64,000 bases of DNA from Devosia sp. FJ2-5-3 (GTDB taxonomy: Bacteria; Pseudomonadota; Alphaproteobacteria; Rhizobiales; Devosiaceae). The notes below the pieces were generated by a model. The model was not told where the DNA came from. It searched no databases and saw only the letters and a list, made by a program, of their open reading frames with translations. The position numbers and the translations under genes are program-made. The stretch lies in NCBI RefSeq assembly GCF_029201545.1, contig NZ_CP104007.1:592501-656500 (forward strand), written 5' to 3'. Below, piece after piece: positions 9,855 through 18,361 of this stretch (position 1 is the stretch's first letter; each line of letters begins with the position of its first letter).

Positions 9855-9889
9855 AAAAGCCCGTCTGGTCTCCGACCTGGCGGGCTTTT
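9855..9889 (+). terminator. Intrinsic terminator after tRNA-fMet
   Basis: AAAAGCCCG and CGGGCTTTT form a 9-bp stem with a 17-base loop, starting 2 bp after the CCA end, with T-rich sequence after it. Confidence 0.85.
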
Positions 9890-10113
9890 CCTTTTGTCGC
9901 CCTGCACCTGGGGTATTCATGCCCTCTTCCGGGCGGTATTTCCTCCCAGCCGGTTCATTCCGGTTCGCGCAAGGCGCTCCTGGTGCCTCGGCCAGGGGCA
10001 ATAGCAGGTGGGAAGGTCGCGCCCGCTTGACGTGAACTCTGTCGCAGGAAACAACAGCCGGCAAAGCTGGTCTGCTTCGCAAGAGAGCACCGACCGAGAA
10101 GAAGTGAGGGTCA

Positions 10114-11403
10114 ATGTTACTCCCCCGATCGCCCACGAGCGGCCTCGATGCCGTTATTGGCCAGGGCGCAAGGCGCAAGACCCATCACTATGGCGAGTTG
10201 TTGACCTCGGCGCTGCCGGGGATGCTGAGCGCCTCGCTCTGCGCGGCTCTGATCTATTGCCTGGTCATGATGTCGGCGGGGCGCACCGACTGGCACAATA
10301 TTCTTCCCGTTGCGGTGGTGCTGGCCGTCATACCGGTCATCGCCGTCAGTCTCCTCGTCGTCGCCGGTCGACGAAGCCATCCCTTTACCCTGGCCCTCGC
10401 GGTCACCGTTTTCGCAACCTGTTTTTCGATCTCGGTCATCGCCGCAACGCGCATCCCGGTGAGTTTTCTGGGCATGGGCCTGAGCCTGCCCACGACGCTG
10501 CTCGGGGTTACGGTTGCAAATCTGGCCATGGCACGTTCCCTGACGCGACGTGTCGGGCTCCTCGATTTTCCCGGCGCGCCCGATATTGCCAGGCGCCTGG
10601 ACGGGAAGGTGCCGATCGTCACGCCGGACACGATCGGCCCCGGCATTCGCCGCATATTGATCGATCCGCAGTTCCATCATGGCGGCAGCTGGGGGCCGGT
10701 GCTGACACGGCTTTATCTCCGTGGCTTCGAGATCGAGTCCTGGCCATCCTATCTCGAAGGCTATTCCGGCCGGGTCGATATCGCCAGCTTTGATCTGGCG
10801 GATGTGGCCTATAGCCCGAGCCAGATCATCTATTATCGCGCCAAGCGGCTGATCGACATTGTCGGCGTGCTAGTGCTGGCAGTGCCGGCGCTGATCCTCG
10901 GCGGATTGCTCTGGCTCTATATCCGCATTGTCGATGGGGGGCCCTCGCTCTTCATCCAGCCGCGGCGCGGCTATGGGGGCGAGGAATTCCGGCTCTACAA
11001 GTTCCGCACCATGGTCAAGAACGCGGACGGTGCCTCGACCGCCCAGAACGATGCGCGCGTGCTGCCTGGCTGCCATATCGTGCGCCAGCTGCGCATCGAT
11101 GAATTGCCGCAGCTCATCAACATCCTGAAAGGGGAGATGAGCTTTATTGGCCCGCGCCCGGTGTCAGTGCCGATTGCCGAGGCGCTGGAAGCGAGGCTGC
11201 CGCAATATGTGAACCGGTCCATCTTGCTGCCAGGACTGACCGGCTGGGCCCAGGTCTCGCACGGCTATGCCGAGACCGAAGACGAAGAGATCACCAAGCT
11301 TTCCTACGACCTCTTCTATCTCAAGCATGTCTCCTTCGACCTCGATGTGATCATCGCTGTTCGCACGGTTCGGACGCTGCTGTTGCGCAGTGGCGCCCGC
11401 TAG
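10114..11403 (+). CDS. Membrane sugar-phosphate transferase for exopolysaccharide initiation
   Basis: This 429-residue protein is of the polyprenyl-phosphate hexose-1-phosphate transferase family (WcaJ/ExoY/PssY type). The N-terminal 140 residues contain about four membrane helices. The catalytic domain begins near residue 230 with YYRAKRLIDIVG and a re-entrant hydrophobic helix. It continues with FRLYKFRTM, then RIDELPQLINILKGEMSFIGPRP (the Asp-Glu catalytic dyad lies in this stretch) and GLTGWAQV. It would attach the first sugar phosphate to undecaprenyl phosphate. GTGAGGG lies 7 bp before the ATG. It stands alone, without neighbouring glycosyltransferases. Confidence 0.93.
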   Translation: MLLPRSPTSGLDAVIGQGARRKTHHYGELLTSALPGMLSASLCAALIYCLVMMSAGRTDWHNILPVAVVLAVIPVIAVSLLVVAGRRSHPFTLALAVTVFATCFSISVIAATRIPVSFLGMGLSLPTTLLGVTVANLAMARSLTRRVGLLDFPGAPDIARRLDGKVPIVTPDTIGPGIRRILIDPQFHHGGSWGPVLTRLYLRGFEIESWPSYLEGYSGRVDIASFDLADVAYSPSQIIYYRAKRLIDIVGVLVLAVPALILGGLLWLYIRIVDGGPSLFIQPRRGYGGEEFRLYKFRTMVKNADGASTAQNDARVLPGCHIVRQLRIDELPQLINILKGEMSFIGPRPVSVPIAEALEARLPQYVNRSILLPGLTGWAQVSHGYAETEDEEITKLSYDLFYLKHVSFDLDVIIAVRTVRTLLLRSGAR

Positions 11404-11516
11404 CATCGTTATCGTTCTTTTCTTGCGACCTGCGAACAAGATGCTGGACAGGTCTTTGCGCTGTTGATCTTCTAGAACGACCAACGACACCTTCGAGGGG
11501 GGAGTGTTGGTGGACG

Positions 11517-11537
11517 GCGCCAGTCTTGGCGCTTTTT
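11517..11537 (+). terminator. Intrinsic terminator directly before the TRAP binding-protein ribosome site
   Basis: GCGCCA and TGGCGC form a 6-bp stem with a 4-base loop, followed by TTTTT. The next bases are the GGGAGG ribosome site of the following gene, so no promoter can fit between the terminator and that gene. Either it ends the upstream transcript with leakage, or it is an attenuator in the leader of the TRAP gene. A further imperfect hairpin lies at about 11479-11511. Confidence 0.6.
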
Positions 11538-11547
11538 GGGAGGAAAC

Positions 11548-12648
11548 ATGAAAAGACGCGAATTTTTCAAGCAGGCTTCCGTCGCCACGATTGGCGCAGC
11601 GGCGGCGACGACGCTGGCAGCTCCGGCCATTGCTCAGGGCAACATCACCTGGCGCATGGTCACCACCTGGCCCAAGAACTTCCCTGGCCTCGGCGTGGGT
11701 GCGCAGAACCTGGCAGACCGTATCACCCGAGCCAGCGGTGGACGCCTGACTGTGCAGGTCTTCTCGGCAGGCGAAATGGTGCCCGGCCTTCAGGCGCTTG
11801 ATGCTGTTATCGACGGCTCGGCCGAAATCAGTCACGGCACGCCTTACTACTGGCAGAACAAGAGCCAGGCCCTGTCCTTCTTCACCGGCGTGCCCTTCGG
11901 CATGACCAATCGCGAGCTGACCGCCTGGGTGCGCTATCTCGGCGGCCAGGAAATCTGGGACAAGGTCTATGACCAGTTCGGCCTGCAGGGGTTCCTGTCG
12001 GGCGATACAGGCACCCAGGCCGGCGGCTGGTTCCGTAACGAGCTGAGCGGTGCGGCCGACATTCAGGGCCTGCGCTTCCGCACCCCGGGCCTTGGCGGCC
12101 AGGTGTGGGCCAAGCTTGGCGCTTCGGTGACCAATCTTGCCGCCGGCGAAATCTTTGCGGCACTGCAGTCGGGCACGCTCGATGCCGCCGAATTTGTCGG
12201 TCCCTACAATGATCTGGCCCTCGGCTTTTACCAGATCGCCAAGAACTACTACTTCCCCAGCTTCGTGGAGCCGGGTCTCGCTACGGAAATCGCCGTCGAC
12301 AAGGCCAAATTTCAGGCACTTCCAGAGGATCTGCAGGAAATCGTCAAGGCCTGCACGCAGGCCGCCTATGACGACGTCTCCTCGGACATGTATGCAAACG
12401 ATCCGCGCGCGCTCAACGCGCTGGTCACCGAGCATGGCGTGCAGGTTCGCCGTTTCCCCGAAGACATCATCGAGGCCGGCGCCAAGGCTTCGATGGAACT
12501 GATGGCGGAAATTCGCGAGGGCGGCGATGCCCTGACCAAGGAAACCGCCGAGAGTTTCGTGGCGGCATTCAACCTGCTGCGTCAGCGCACGGAAGGCACG
12601 GACATGCCGTATCTCGCCGCACGCGAAAAATACATCACGTTCGACTAG
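11548..12648 (+). CDS. TRAP transporter substrate-binding protein, DctP/TakP-like
   Basis: This 366-residue periplasmic receptor would feed a TRAP symporter. Its leader has a twin-arginine pattern (RREFF) and ends at APAIAQ, which suggests Tat export. GWFRNE and EFVGPYND resemble the 2-oxoacid-binding TakP subgroup, in which the Arg and Glu of these blocks hold a carboxylate, so an organic or sugar acid is the likely ligand. GGAGG precedes the ATG at 11548; a TTG 12 bp earlier lies in the terminator and is rejected. The permease genes are on the opposite strand, convergent to this gene. Confidence 0.92.
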   Translation: MKRREFFKQASVATIGAAAATTLAAPAIAQGNITWRMVTTWPKNFPGLGVGAQNLADRITRASGGRLTVQVFSAGEMVPGLQALDAVIDGSAEISHGTPYYWQNKSQALSFFTGVPFGMTNRELTAWVRYLGGQEIWDKVYDQFGLQGFLSGDTGTQAGGWFRNELSGAADIQGLRFRTPGLGGQVWAKLGASVTNLAAGEIFAALQSGTLDAAEFVGPYNDLALGFYQIAKNYYFPSFVEPGLATEIAVDKAKFQALPEDLQEIVKACTQAAYDDVSSDMYANDPRALNALVTEHGVQVRRFPEDIIEAGAKASMELMAEIREGGDALTKETAESFVAAFNLLRQRTEGTDMPYLAAREKYITFD

Positions 12649-12671
12649 TCGATCTGGTATCGCCAAATGGG

Positions 12672-12701
12672 AAAGCCCGGACCTGCGTCCGGGCTTTTTT
12701 T
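12672..12701. terminator. Bidirectional intrinsic terminator between TRAP genes
   Basis: AAAGCCCGGAC and GTCCGGGCTTT form an 11-bp perfect stem with a 4-base loop, flanked by a T run downstream and three A bases upstream. It lies between the convergent binding-protein and permease genes and could serve both. Confidence 0.9.
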
Positions 12702-12719
12702 ATGAGTTGCGTTGGGCGC

Positions 12720-14111
12720 TTAATAGATCAGCGAGGGAAGCCAGGTGATCAATTGCGGGAAGACAAACAGCACCGCCAGGCCCACCAATTGCAGGATCAC
12801 GAAGGGAATAACGCCCCTGTAGATCATGCCGGTCGTCACTGAGGCCGGCGCGACACCACGCAGATAGAAGAGCGAGAAGCCGAAGGGCGGCGTCAGGAAG
12901 CTCGTCTGCAGGTTCACGCCAACAGCAACGCCCAGCCAGATCGGGTCGACACCCAGCGCCAAAAGCACAGGCGCGGTGATCGGGATCACGATGAAGATGA
13001 TCTCGAAGGTGTCGAGGATGAAGCCCAGAAGGAACATGATGAACATGACGATTATGGTGGCGCCGATGGCCCCGCCCGGCATGTTCGAAAGAAATTCATG
13101 GACCAGATTGTCGCCGCCCATCATGCGGAAAACGATCGAGAACACCGCGGCACCGAAGAGGATGATGAAGACCATCGAGGTGATGGAGGCGGTGGAGACC
13201 ACAGTTTGACGCAGAATGCCGAAATTGAGCTGCCGATTGAAGGCCGCGAGGATGAGCGCGCCGACTGAGCCCACGGAGGCTGCCTCGGTTGGCGTGGCAA
13301 TGCCGGCGAGAATGGATCCAAGCACGGCGACGATCAGCAAAAGTGGTGGCACCAGTGCAACCACGACTTCCCGCGCCAGATCCTTCTTCTCTGCTTCCGG
13401 CACCGGGGTGGCCGGGCACGATTCGGGATCGATCACGGCCTTGATCGCCACCCAGGCCATGTAGAGCCCGACGAGGATCAGGCCGGGGATGATGGCGCCG
13501 GCGAACAGCGCACCCACCGACACCGGCTCGGGCGCGAAATTGCCCTTGCTCATCTGCACTTGAGCATTGATGCCCGAGAGCATGTCACCCATGAAGATGA
13601 GGACCGTAGAGGGCGGAATGATCTGGCCCAGCGTGCCGGACGCGCAGATGACACCAGTGGCCAATTTGGGATCATAGCCTGAGCGCAGCATCGCCGGCAG
13701 GGAGATCAGGCCCATGGTGACGACGGTGGCGCCGACGACGCCCGTAGAGGCCGCCAGAAGTGCACCCACGATGATGACGGAGAAGCCGAGACCTCCGCGA
13801 ACATTGCCGAAGAGCTTGCCCATGGTCACGAGGAGGCGCTCGGCAATGCCCGATCGTTCGAGCACGACACCCATGAAGATGAAGAGTGGCACGGCGACCA
13901 GCACTTCATTGGTCATCAGGCCGATATAGCGGCCCACGAGCGAACCGTAATTGGAGGGGTCGTAGACGCCGAGCCACCAGCCGATCAGGCCGAAGATCAA
14001 GGCCGTTCCCGCCAGGGAGAACGCGACTGGAAAGCCGAGCATGAGCACGCCGATAATGGCGAAGAACATCAGGCCCGAGAGAATTTCACCGATAAGTACA
14101 GGATCCATCAA
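12720..14111 (-). CDS. TRAP transporter large permease (DctM family)
   Basis: This 463-residue transport channel has about 12 membrane segments. DctM landmarks are ASTGVVGATVVTMGLISLPAM around residue 140, then GTLGQIIPPSTVLI, and TPTEAASVG in the second half. It moves the substrate delivered by the binding protein using a sodium gradient. It overlaps the small-permease gene by 4 bp (14108-14111), so the two are translationally coupled. Confidence 0.96.
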   Translation of the reverse strand: MMDPVLIGEILSGLMFFAIIGVLMLGFPVAFSLAGTALIFGLIGWWLGVYDPSNYGSLVGRYIGLMTNEVLVAVPLFIFMGVVLERSGIAERLLVTMGKLFGNVRGGLGFSVIIVGALLAASTGVVGATVVTMGLISLPAMLRSGYDPKLATGVICASGTLGQIIPPSTVLIFMGDMLSGINAQVQMSKGNFAPEPVSVGALFAGAIIPGLILVGLYMAWVAIKAVIDPESCPATPVPEAEKKDLAREVVVALVPPLLLIVAVLGSILAGIATPTEAASVGSVGALILAAFNRQLNFGILRQTVVSTASITSMVFIILFGAAVFSIVFRMMGGDNLVHEFLSNMPGGAIGATIIVMFIMFLLGFILDTFEIIFIVIPITAPVLLALGVDPIWLGVAVGVNLQTSFLTPPFGFSLFYLRGVAPASVTTGMIYRGVIPFVILQLVGLAVLFVFPQLITWLPSLIY

Positions 14112-14665
14112 CCGTGCCCTTTCTCGGACTCGTAGCGCAGCGAAACGGGCAAGAGGTCTTCCCTGCCGGCGAGCACGAGAATGGAGCGAGCCCCCATGGC
14201 GAGGCCCTGGAGCGCGACCAGGGCCGCAAAGACGAGGATGAAAGTCTTGAGGATGAACAGGCCGGGCATGCCGCCGATATTGGACGATGCCTCATAAAAT
14301 CCCCAGGACCGCCGGACGGCCGGAAAGGCATAGACCCAGACGATGGTCATGAAGGGGATGAGAAAGAGAACCACGCCGACAAGGTCCGAGATTGCCTTGC
14401 GACGGGTAGAGGCAGGCCGATAGAAGATGTCGACGCGCACATGGTCCTGCCGCAGAAGCGCAAAGCCTGCGACGCCGGTGAACATGGCGCCGGATATCCA
14501 GACATAAAGATCCTGCATCCATAGGACGGATACATGGAAAAAATAACGCTGCACCACGACGGTGAAGCACACAAGAACACAGGCAAGCGCCAACCAACTC
14601 AGGACTTGTCCTACAAGCCAGTTGATGGCGCTGATGCCCCTGACAAGCACAGCTAGCCCCTGCAA
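14108..14665 (-). CDS. TRAP transporter small permease (DctQ family)
   Basis: This membrane subunit of about 185 residues has four helices and pairs with the large permease. It has the DctQ pattern VVQRYFFHVSVLWMQDLYVW, with a conserved Glu/Gln-rich first loop, then VRVDIFY. The start is taken as TTG at 14665 because GGGGAGGAG lies 8 bp upstream. An ATG at 14713 would prefix 16 charged residues and run through that ribosome site. Confidence 0.88.
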   Translation of the reverse strand: MQGLAVLVRGISAINWLVGQVLSWLALACVLVCFTVVVQRYFFHVSVLWMQDLYVWISGAMFTGVAGFALLRQDHVRVDIFYRPASTRRKAISDLVGVVLFLIPFMTIVWVYAFPAVRRSWGFYEASSNIGGMPGLFILKTFILVFAALVALQGLAMGARSILVLAGREDLLPVSLRYESEKGHG

Positions 14666-14720
14666 GGCGATCTCCTCCCCATTTTGTATACGGACACGCC
14701 TCTCCCGGGACATGCCACAA

Positions 14721-14757
14721 CAATTGAGAGAGCATTATCCGTTTGTTCGGTCAATTG
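14721..14757. promoter_or_regulatory. Inverted repeat between divergent TRAP permease and kinase genes
   Basis: CAATTGA and TCAATTG are exact inverted copies separated by 23 bp in the gap between two divergent transcription units. The layout fits an operator for a shared regulator, but each half is itself a common palindrome and no regulator gene is adjacent. Confidence 0.25.
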
Positions 14758-14830
14758 CTTGGATAGCAAGGTGCTGGTCATCACGCGGGCTGCAGTGCTA
14801 TTGCAGCGCCGGCAAGAAGAGGAGCGTTGC

Positions 14831-15778
14831 ATGTTTGTTGTTGGTGGCGAGAGCCTCATTGATCTGGTTCCCGTGTCCTCGGCGCCAAATGCCGAGCGCC
14901 TGGCCCTGCCGGGCGGCTCCCCCTATAATTGCGCCATTGCTTTGTCCAAGCTGGGCAATGAGACCGGATTTTTGTGCCCCATCAGCACGGACAAGTACGG
15001 CGACGTTTTGCTCGGGCCACTGGCCGACGCGGGCGTTCGGGTGTTGCTGACCGAGCGGGTCGAGGCGCCGACCACGAAGGCCATCGTCAGTTTCAACGAG
15101 AAGATGCAAGCGAGCTATGTGTTCGAGCGGGGGGCGGACCATGCCTTTTCAGAGGCCGGGCTCCTGGCGGCGCTGCCATCCGCGGTGACGCTCTACCAGA
15201 TCGGTGGGTTCTCTCCCATCCTGGCGGAAGATGCTGCCATCTGGATGAAGGTGGTCGAGGCCGCGCGCGAACGCGGGGCCGTCATCTCCTTCGACATCAA
15301 TGTGCGTGACAAGCTGGTAGACGACGAGGCTGGCTATCGACATCGGCTCGATGGTTTCCTCGACGCGGCGCATCTGATCAAGCTTTCGGAAGAAGATCAC
15401 GCCTGGCTTTCGCCGGGAAGTTCGATCGAGGATTTCGCCGCCGCACTGCTGGACCGACCCCATTGCGAGCTGGTGGTAGTGACGCTGGGCGAGCATGGCT
15501 CAAGGGCGTTTTCGCGCTCGGCCCAAGCCGCGGCCGGGATCTATGCTCCACCCGTCTTTGGAGACACGGTGGGGGCAGGGGACAGCCTCATGGCCGGTAT
15601 CTTGACGAGGCTGCACGAGATCGGCGCCCTTCGGGCCGGCGGAATGGCGGGGCTGGACGCCAATGCCCTTGCCGAGACGCTGAAGTTCGGTGCGGTGGTG
15701 GCGGGTCTTAACTGCGCGCACAAGGGATGCAATCCCCCCAGCCGAGCGGAAGTCGAAGCAATTCTGGTGGCCCATTGA
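14831..15778 (+). CDS. PfkB-family carbohydrate kinase
   Basis: This 315-residue sugar kinase shows signature 1 as GGSPYNCAIALSKLG near residue 27 and signature 2 as GDTVGAGDSLMAGIL near residue 245; the Asp of GAGD is the catalytic base. The N-terminal pattern resembles fructokinases, but 2-keto-3-deoxygluconate kinases look similar. Its divergent placement from the TRAP permease genes suggests that it phosphorylates the imported sugar or a product of it. GAGGAG lies 7 bp before this ATG, which is preferred over an ATG at 14684. Confidence 0.88.
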   Translation: MFVVGGESLIDLVPVSSAPNAERLALPGGSPYNCAIALSKLGNETGFLCPISTDKYGDVLLGPLADAGVRVLLTERVEAPTTKAIVSFNEKMQASYVFERGADHAFSEAGLLAALPSAVTLYQIGGFSPILAEDAAIWMKVVEAARERGAVISFDINVRDKLVDDEAGYRHRLDGFLDAAHLIKLSEEDHAWLSPGSSIEDFAAALLDRPHCELVVVTLGEHGSRAFSRSAQAAAGIYAPPVFGDTVGAGDSLMAGILTRLHEIGALRAGGMAGLDANALAETLKFGAVVAGLNCAHKGCNPPSRAEVEAILVAH

Positions 15779-15820
15779 ACCCAAGCCAAGGGGGCGCTTC
15801 GATAGCGGCCCCATTGGCTT

Positions 15821-16561
15821 TCAACTGAGCCGGGCAAAAAATCGCTCGCGGTGCCAGTTGACGGCGGCGCGGTCCAGCCGTGTGACGGATTTATAGGGCA
15901 TGTCGATCATTCCCTTGGGACTGGCGGCCTCAATGCCGTCCCGCCCCACGGCGTGCGTATTGAGCAGGATTTCGAACATCGGCCCCACGCTCCAGTCAAA
16001 TCTGGAAAATGAATGGGCGGCCTCTGCGTCGAGCAGCAGAAAATTGCTGATATGCCAGTGGCCGCCATGTTCAAGCGGTTGGATGATGCAGGCCTCGAGA
16101 GTGTCTGATTTCACCCCGGAAAAACTGCATCTATCGGCCTGTTCTCGACGGAGCTGCTGCAGGAACGCGCTTTCCGATATGGCCGGCTCATATCCCGGGG
16201 CGCCCTCTTCGACGCGCATTGGATCGACAACTTCGCCGATTATGCGATCAAAGTTTTCGTCGGAGATTTCGAACACGCCGACCCGCGGCGGTTTTGGCTC
16301 CGCGAGCGGAATTGGAGCGGGGAAGAAGACGAGGCCTTCCACTCTGGCGGCGTTGACGAAGCCGGGCAGGGTTTCGAAGCCGCTGAGTTTGCCGAGGCCG
16401 ACATAGGCTTCGGCATAGGATGGTCCTATATTGGCAATGAGAACAGGTTCGCCGACGCGATGGTCATAATTGATCTCGTCGTCTAGATCGTAGTCGAAAA
16501 CTGCGCTTTCGGCGCCCAGTTGAGCGTCATCCAAAGCGGCGTAGATTATCAATCTGGACAC
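15821..16561 (-). CDS. Hypothetical protein with degenerate HNH-endonuclease-like C-terminal half
   Basis: This is a 246-residue protein. Residues 1-125 are acidic and match nothing I recognise. From about residue 145 the pattern follows a bacterial HNH domain: CSFSG (Cys145), then EACIIQPLEHGG at 157-168 and ISNFLLL at 171-177, then a His near 183. In active relatives the second block reads like EAAHIxP, where the His is the general base. Here it is replaced by Cys-Ile-Ile, so nuclease activity is probably lost. The downstream end is 43 bp from the kinase stop, convergent. The HNH relation is an inference from spacing and motif order. Confidence 0.6.
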   Translation of the reverse strand: MSRLIIYAALDDAQLGAESAVFDYDLDDEINYDHRVGEPVLIANIGPSYAEAYVGLGKLSGFETLPGFVNAARVEGLVFFPAPIPLAEPKPPRVGVFEISDENFDRIIGEVVDPMRVEEGAPGYEPAISESAFLQQLRREQADRCSFSGVKSDTLEACIIQPLEHGGHWHISNFLLLDAEAAHSFSRFDWSVGPMFEILLNTHAVGRDGIEAASPKGMIDMPYKSVTRLDRAAVNWHRERFFARLS

Positions 16562-16649
16562 TAGGACATCTCCTGACCTTCCTGCATTAGACTACGCGTT
16601 CTCACTTCGAGGCATCAGCATAGATACGTACGTAGTATTACCTGCGTCC

Positions 16650-18245
16650 TCAGTCCTGCGCCGCGCGTGCCCTGATCTCCAGGGCTTCGGTGAGCGTCAT
16701 TTCGGTATGATGCTCCCATTCCGTGCTGGGCTGGGGGAAGTCGGTCCGGAAGTGGCCGCCCCGGCTTTCCACGCGCTTGAGGGCGGCCGCCGCGACGAGC
16801 GTGGCCGAGGTCGTCATGTTGAGATAGGCGGTGGTCACCTGTTCGGCCGTAGCCTCGAGATGGGCGATTTTTTTCAGGGCCAGGCTCAGCCCCTCCGCAC
16901 TCCGTTCCACGCCGACGAGATCGCTCATCACCTGGCGCAATTGCTGCACCGCCAGGGAATTGCGCAAGATCTCCTCTGCGCGGTTGCCCTCAACCTCATC
17001 CCATTCGATGCCTTTGAAGGGGGACAGGGCGCGCGCGGGTTCCAGTCCGCCGATGTCGTCGGCGATGCGGGCGCCATAGACGATCGCCTCCAGCAATGAA
17101 TTGGACGCCAGGCGATTGGCGCCATGTAATCCCGTGCAGGAGGCCTCGCCGCAGACCCAGAGGCCGGGAAGAGAAGAGCGACCGCGCTCATCCACCTTGA
17201 CGCCACCCATGTGGAAATGGGCGGCCGGCACGACCGGGATCATGTCCGAGACGGGATCGATCCCGGCCTCGATGCAATATTTCGAGACCGTCGGGAAGCG
17301 CGTGAGGATATTCTTTCCCAGGACAGTGCGGGTGTCGAGAAAGACGCGGCGGCCTGCCTGTATCTGCCGGAAATTGGCGCGAGCCACGATATCGCGCGGC
17401 GCCAGTTCTGCATCCGCATGGATCGCGGGCATGAAACGCTCGCCCAGATCATTGACGAGAATGGCGCCTTCGCCGCGCAGGGCTTCCGTCGCGAGCGGAG
17501 CAGGATCGGCCCCCGTCGCGATTGCCGTGGGATGGAACTGCACGAATTCGGGGTCGGCAATGATTGCGCCGGCCCGGGCTGCCATGCCCATGGCGTGGCC
17601 CCGCACGCCGGGCGGGTTGGTGGTTATGGCGTAGAGCCCGCCCAGCCCGCCTGCCGCCAAAATGGTGGCGCGGGCGCGGATGAAAATCGGCTCCGAATAG
17701 CGATCCCCCAACCGGCGGCAATAGACGCCGACGATGCGGCCATTGTCCCGCGCCAGGCTGAGCGCGGTGATCCCCTCGACGACCCGGATCGACGGAGTGC
17801 GCCGTACCCGGGCGATCAGGGCCTGCATGATTGCCCAACCGGCTCGATCGCCCTCGACCTTGACAATGCGATTGGCCGAATGCGCTGCTTCGCGCCCGAG
17901 CTCGAAATTGCCGAAGTCGTCGCGGTCAAAGGGCGTGCCCAGGCGCGCAAGATCTTCTATTCGGGCCGCTGCCTCCGCAGTCACCCCTTCAGCCGTGCCA
18001 TGATCAACGATGCCGGCTCCGGCCATCTCGGTATCAAGTGCATGGGCGTGGGCGCTGTCGCCTTCCCCCATGGCGGCGGCAACGCCGCCCTGGGCCCAGG
18101 CCGAAGACGCGCCGAGCCCGAGCGGTTTGGGTGTGAGCACGGTGACGGGGCGCGGTGCCAGCTTGAGGGCGGTGAACAGTCCGGCCAGTCCGGCGCCGAC
18201 GATCAGCGCGCCGTCGGCATTGAGGCTGTTGTCGAAGGTCGTCAT
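16650..18245 (-). CDS. nadB: L-aspartate oxidase
   Basis: This 531-residue FAD enzyme oxidises L-aspartate to iminoaspartate in the first step of de novo NAD synthesis. The N-terminal FAD-binding motif is GAGLAGLFTALKL, and ILAAGGLGG and HFHMGGVKVDERGRS follow, then GEASCTGLHGANRLASNSL. These are the succinate dehydrogenase/fumarate reductase flavoprotein signatures in the NadB form. The ATG at 18245 has GGGAGAG upstream; an upstream ATG at 18299 is unlikely. nadA and nadC, usual partners, are not in the window. Confidence 0.93.
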   Translation of the reverse strand: MTTFDNSLNADGALIVGAGLAGLFTALKLAPRPVTVLTPKPLGLGASSAWAQGGVAAAMGEGDSAHAHALDTEMAGAGIVDHGTAEGVTAEAAARIEDLARLGTPFDRDDFGNFELGREAAHSANRIVKVEGDRAGWAIMQALIARVRRTPSIRVVEGITALSLARDNGRIVGVYCRRLGDRYSEPIFIRARATILAAGGLGGLYAITTNPPGVRGHAMGMAARAGAIIADPEFVQFHPTAIATGADPAPLATEALRGEGAILVNDLGERFMPAIHADAELAPRDIVARANFRQIQAGRRVFLDTRTVLGKNILTRFPTVSKYCIEAGIDPVSDMIPVVPAAHFHMGGVKVDERGRSSLPGLWVCGEASCTGLHGANRLASNSLLEAIVYGARIADDIGGLEPARALSPFKGIEWDEVEGNRAEEILRNSLAVQQLRQVMSDLVGVERSAEGLSLALKKIAHLEATAEQVTTAYLNMTTSATLVAAAALKRVESRGGHFRTDFPQPSTEWEHHTEMTLTEALEIRARAAQD

Positions 18246-18314
18246 CGCGCGCACTCTCCCGGAACCGTCATGGATAGGCTCAGGCGCCTGTGCTCGCAAG
18301 CACAGGTGCGGAGA

Positions 18315-18342
18315 AAAACACCCCCCGGCGGGAGGGTGTTTT
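18315..18342 (-). terminator. Intrinsic terminator after the FAH-family gene
   Basis: On the minus strand AAAACACCC and GGGTGTTTT pair around a 10-base GC-rich loop, with a further T following. It lies 20 bp past the FAH-family stop and before nadB. Confidence 0.8.
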
Positions 18343-18361
18343 CAGACATTGGGGATTGCGA

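Noticed and set aside
14684..14830. Upstream ATG of the kinase gene at 14684
   Set aside because: It would overlap the start region of the divergent permease gene and precedes the GAGGAG ribosome site that fits the ATG at 14831.
15821..16561. HNH-like protein considered as part of a restriction or defence system
   Set aside because: The catalytic histidine is missing and the neighbours are a sugar kinase and nadB; there is no methylase, helicase or other defence gene nearby.
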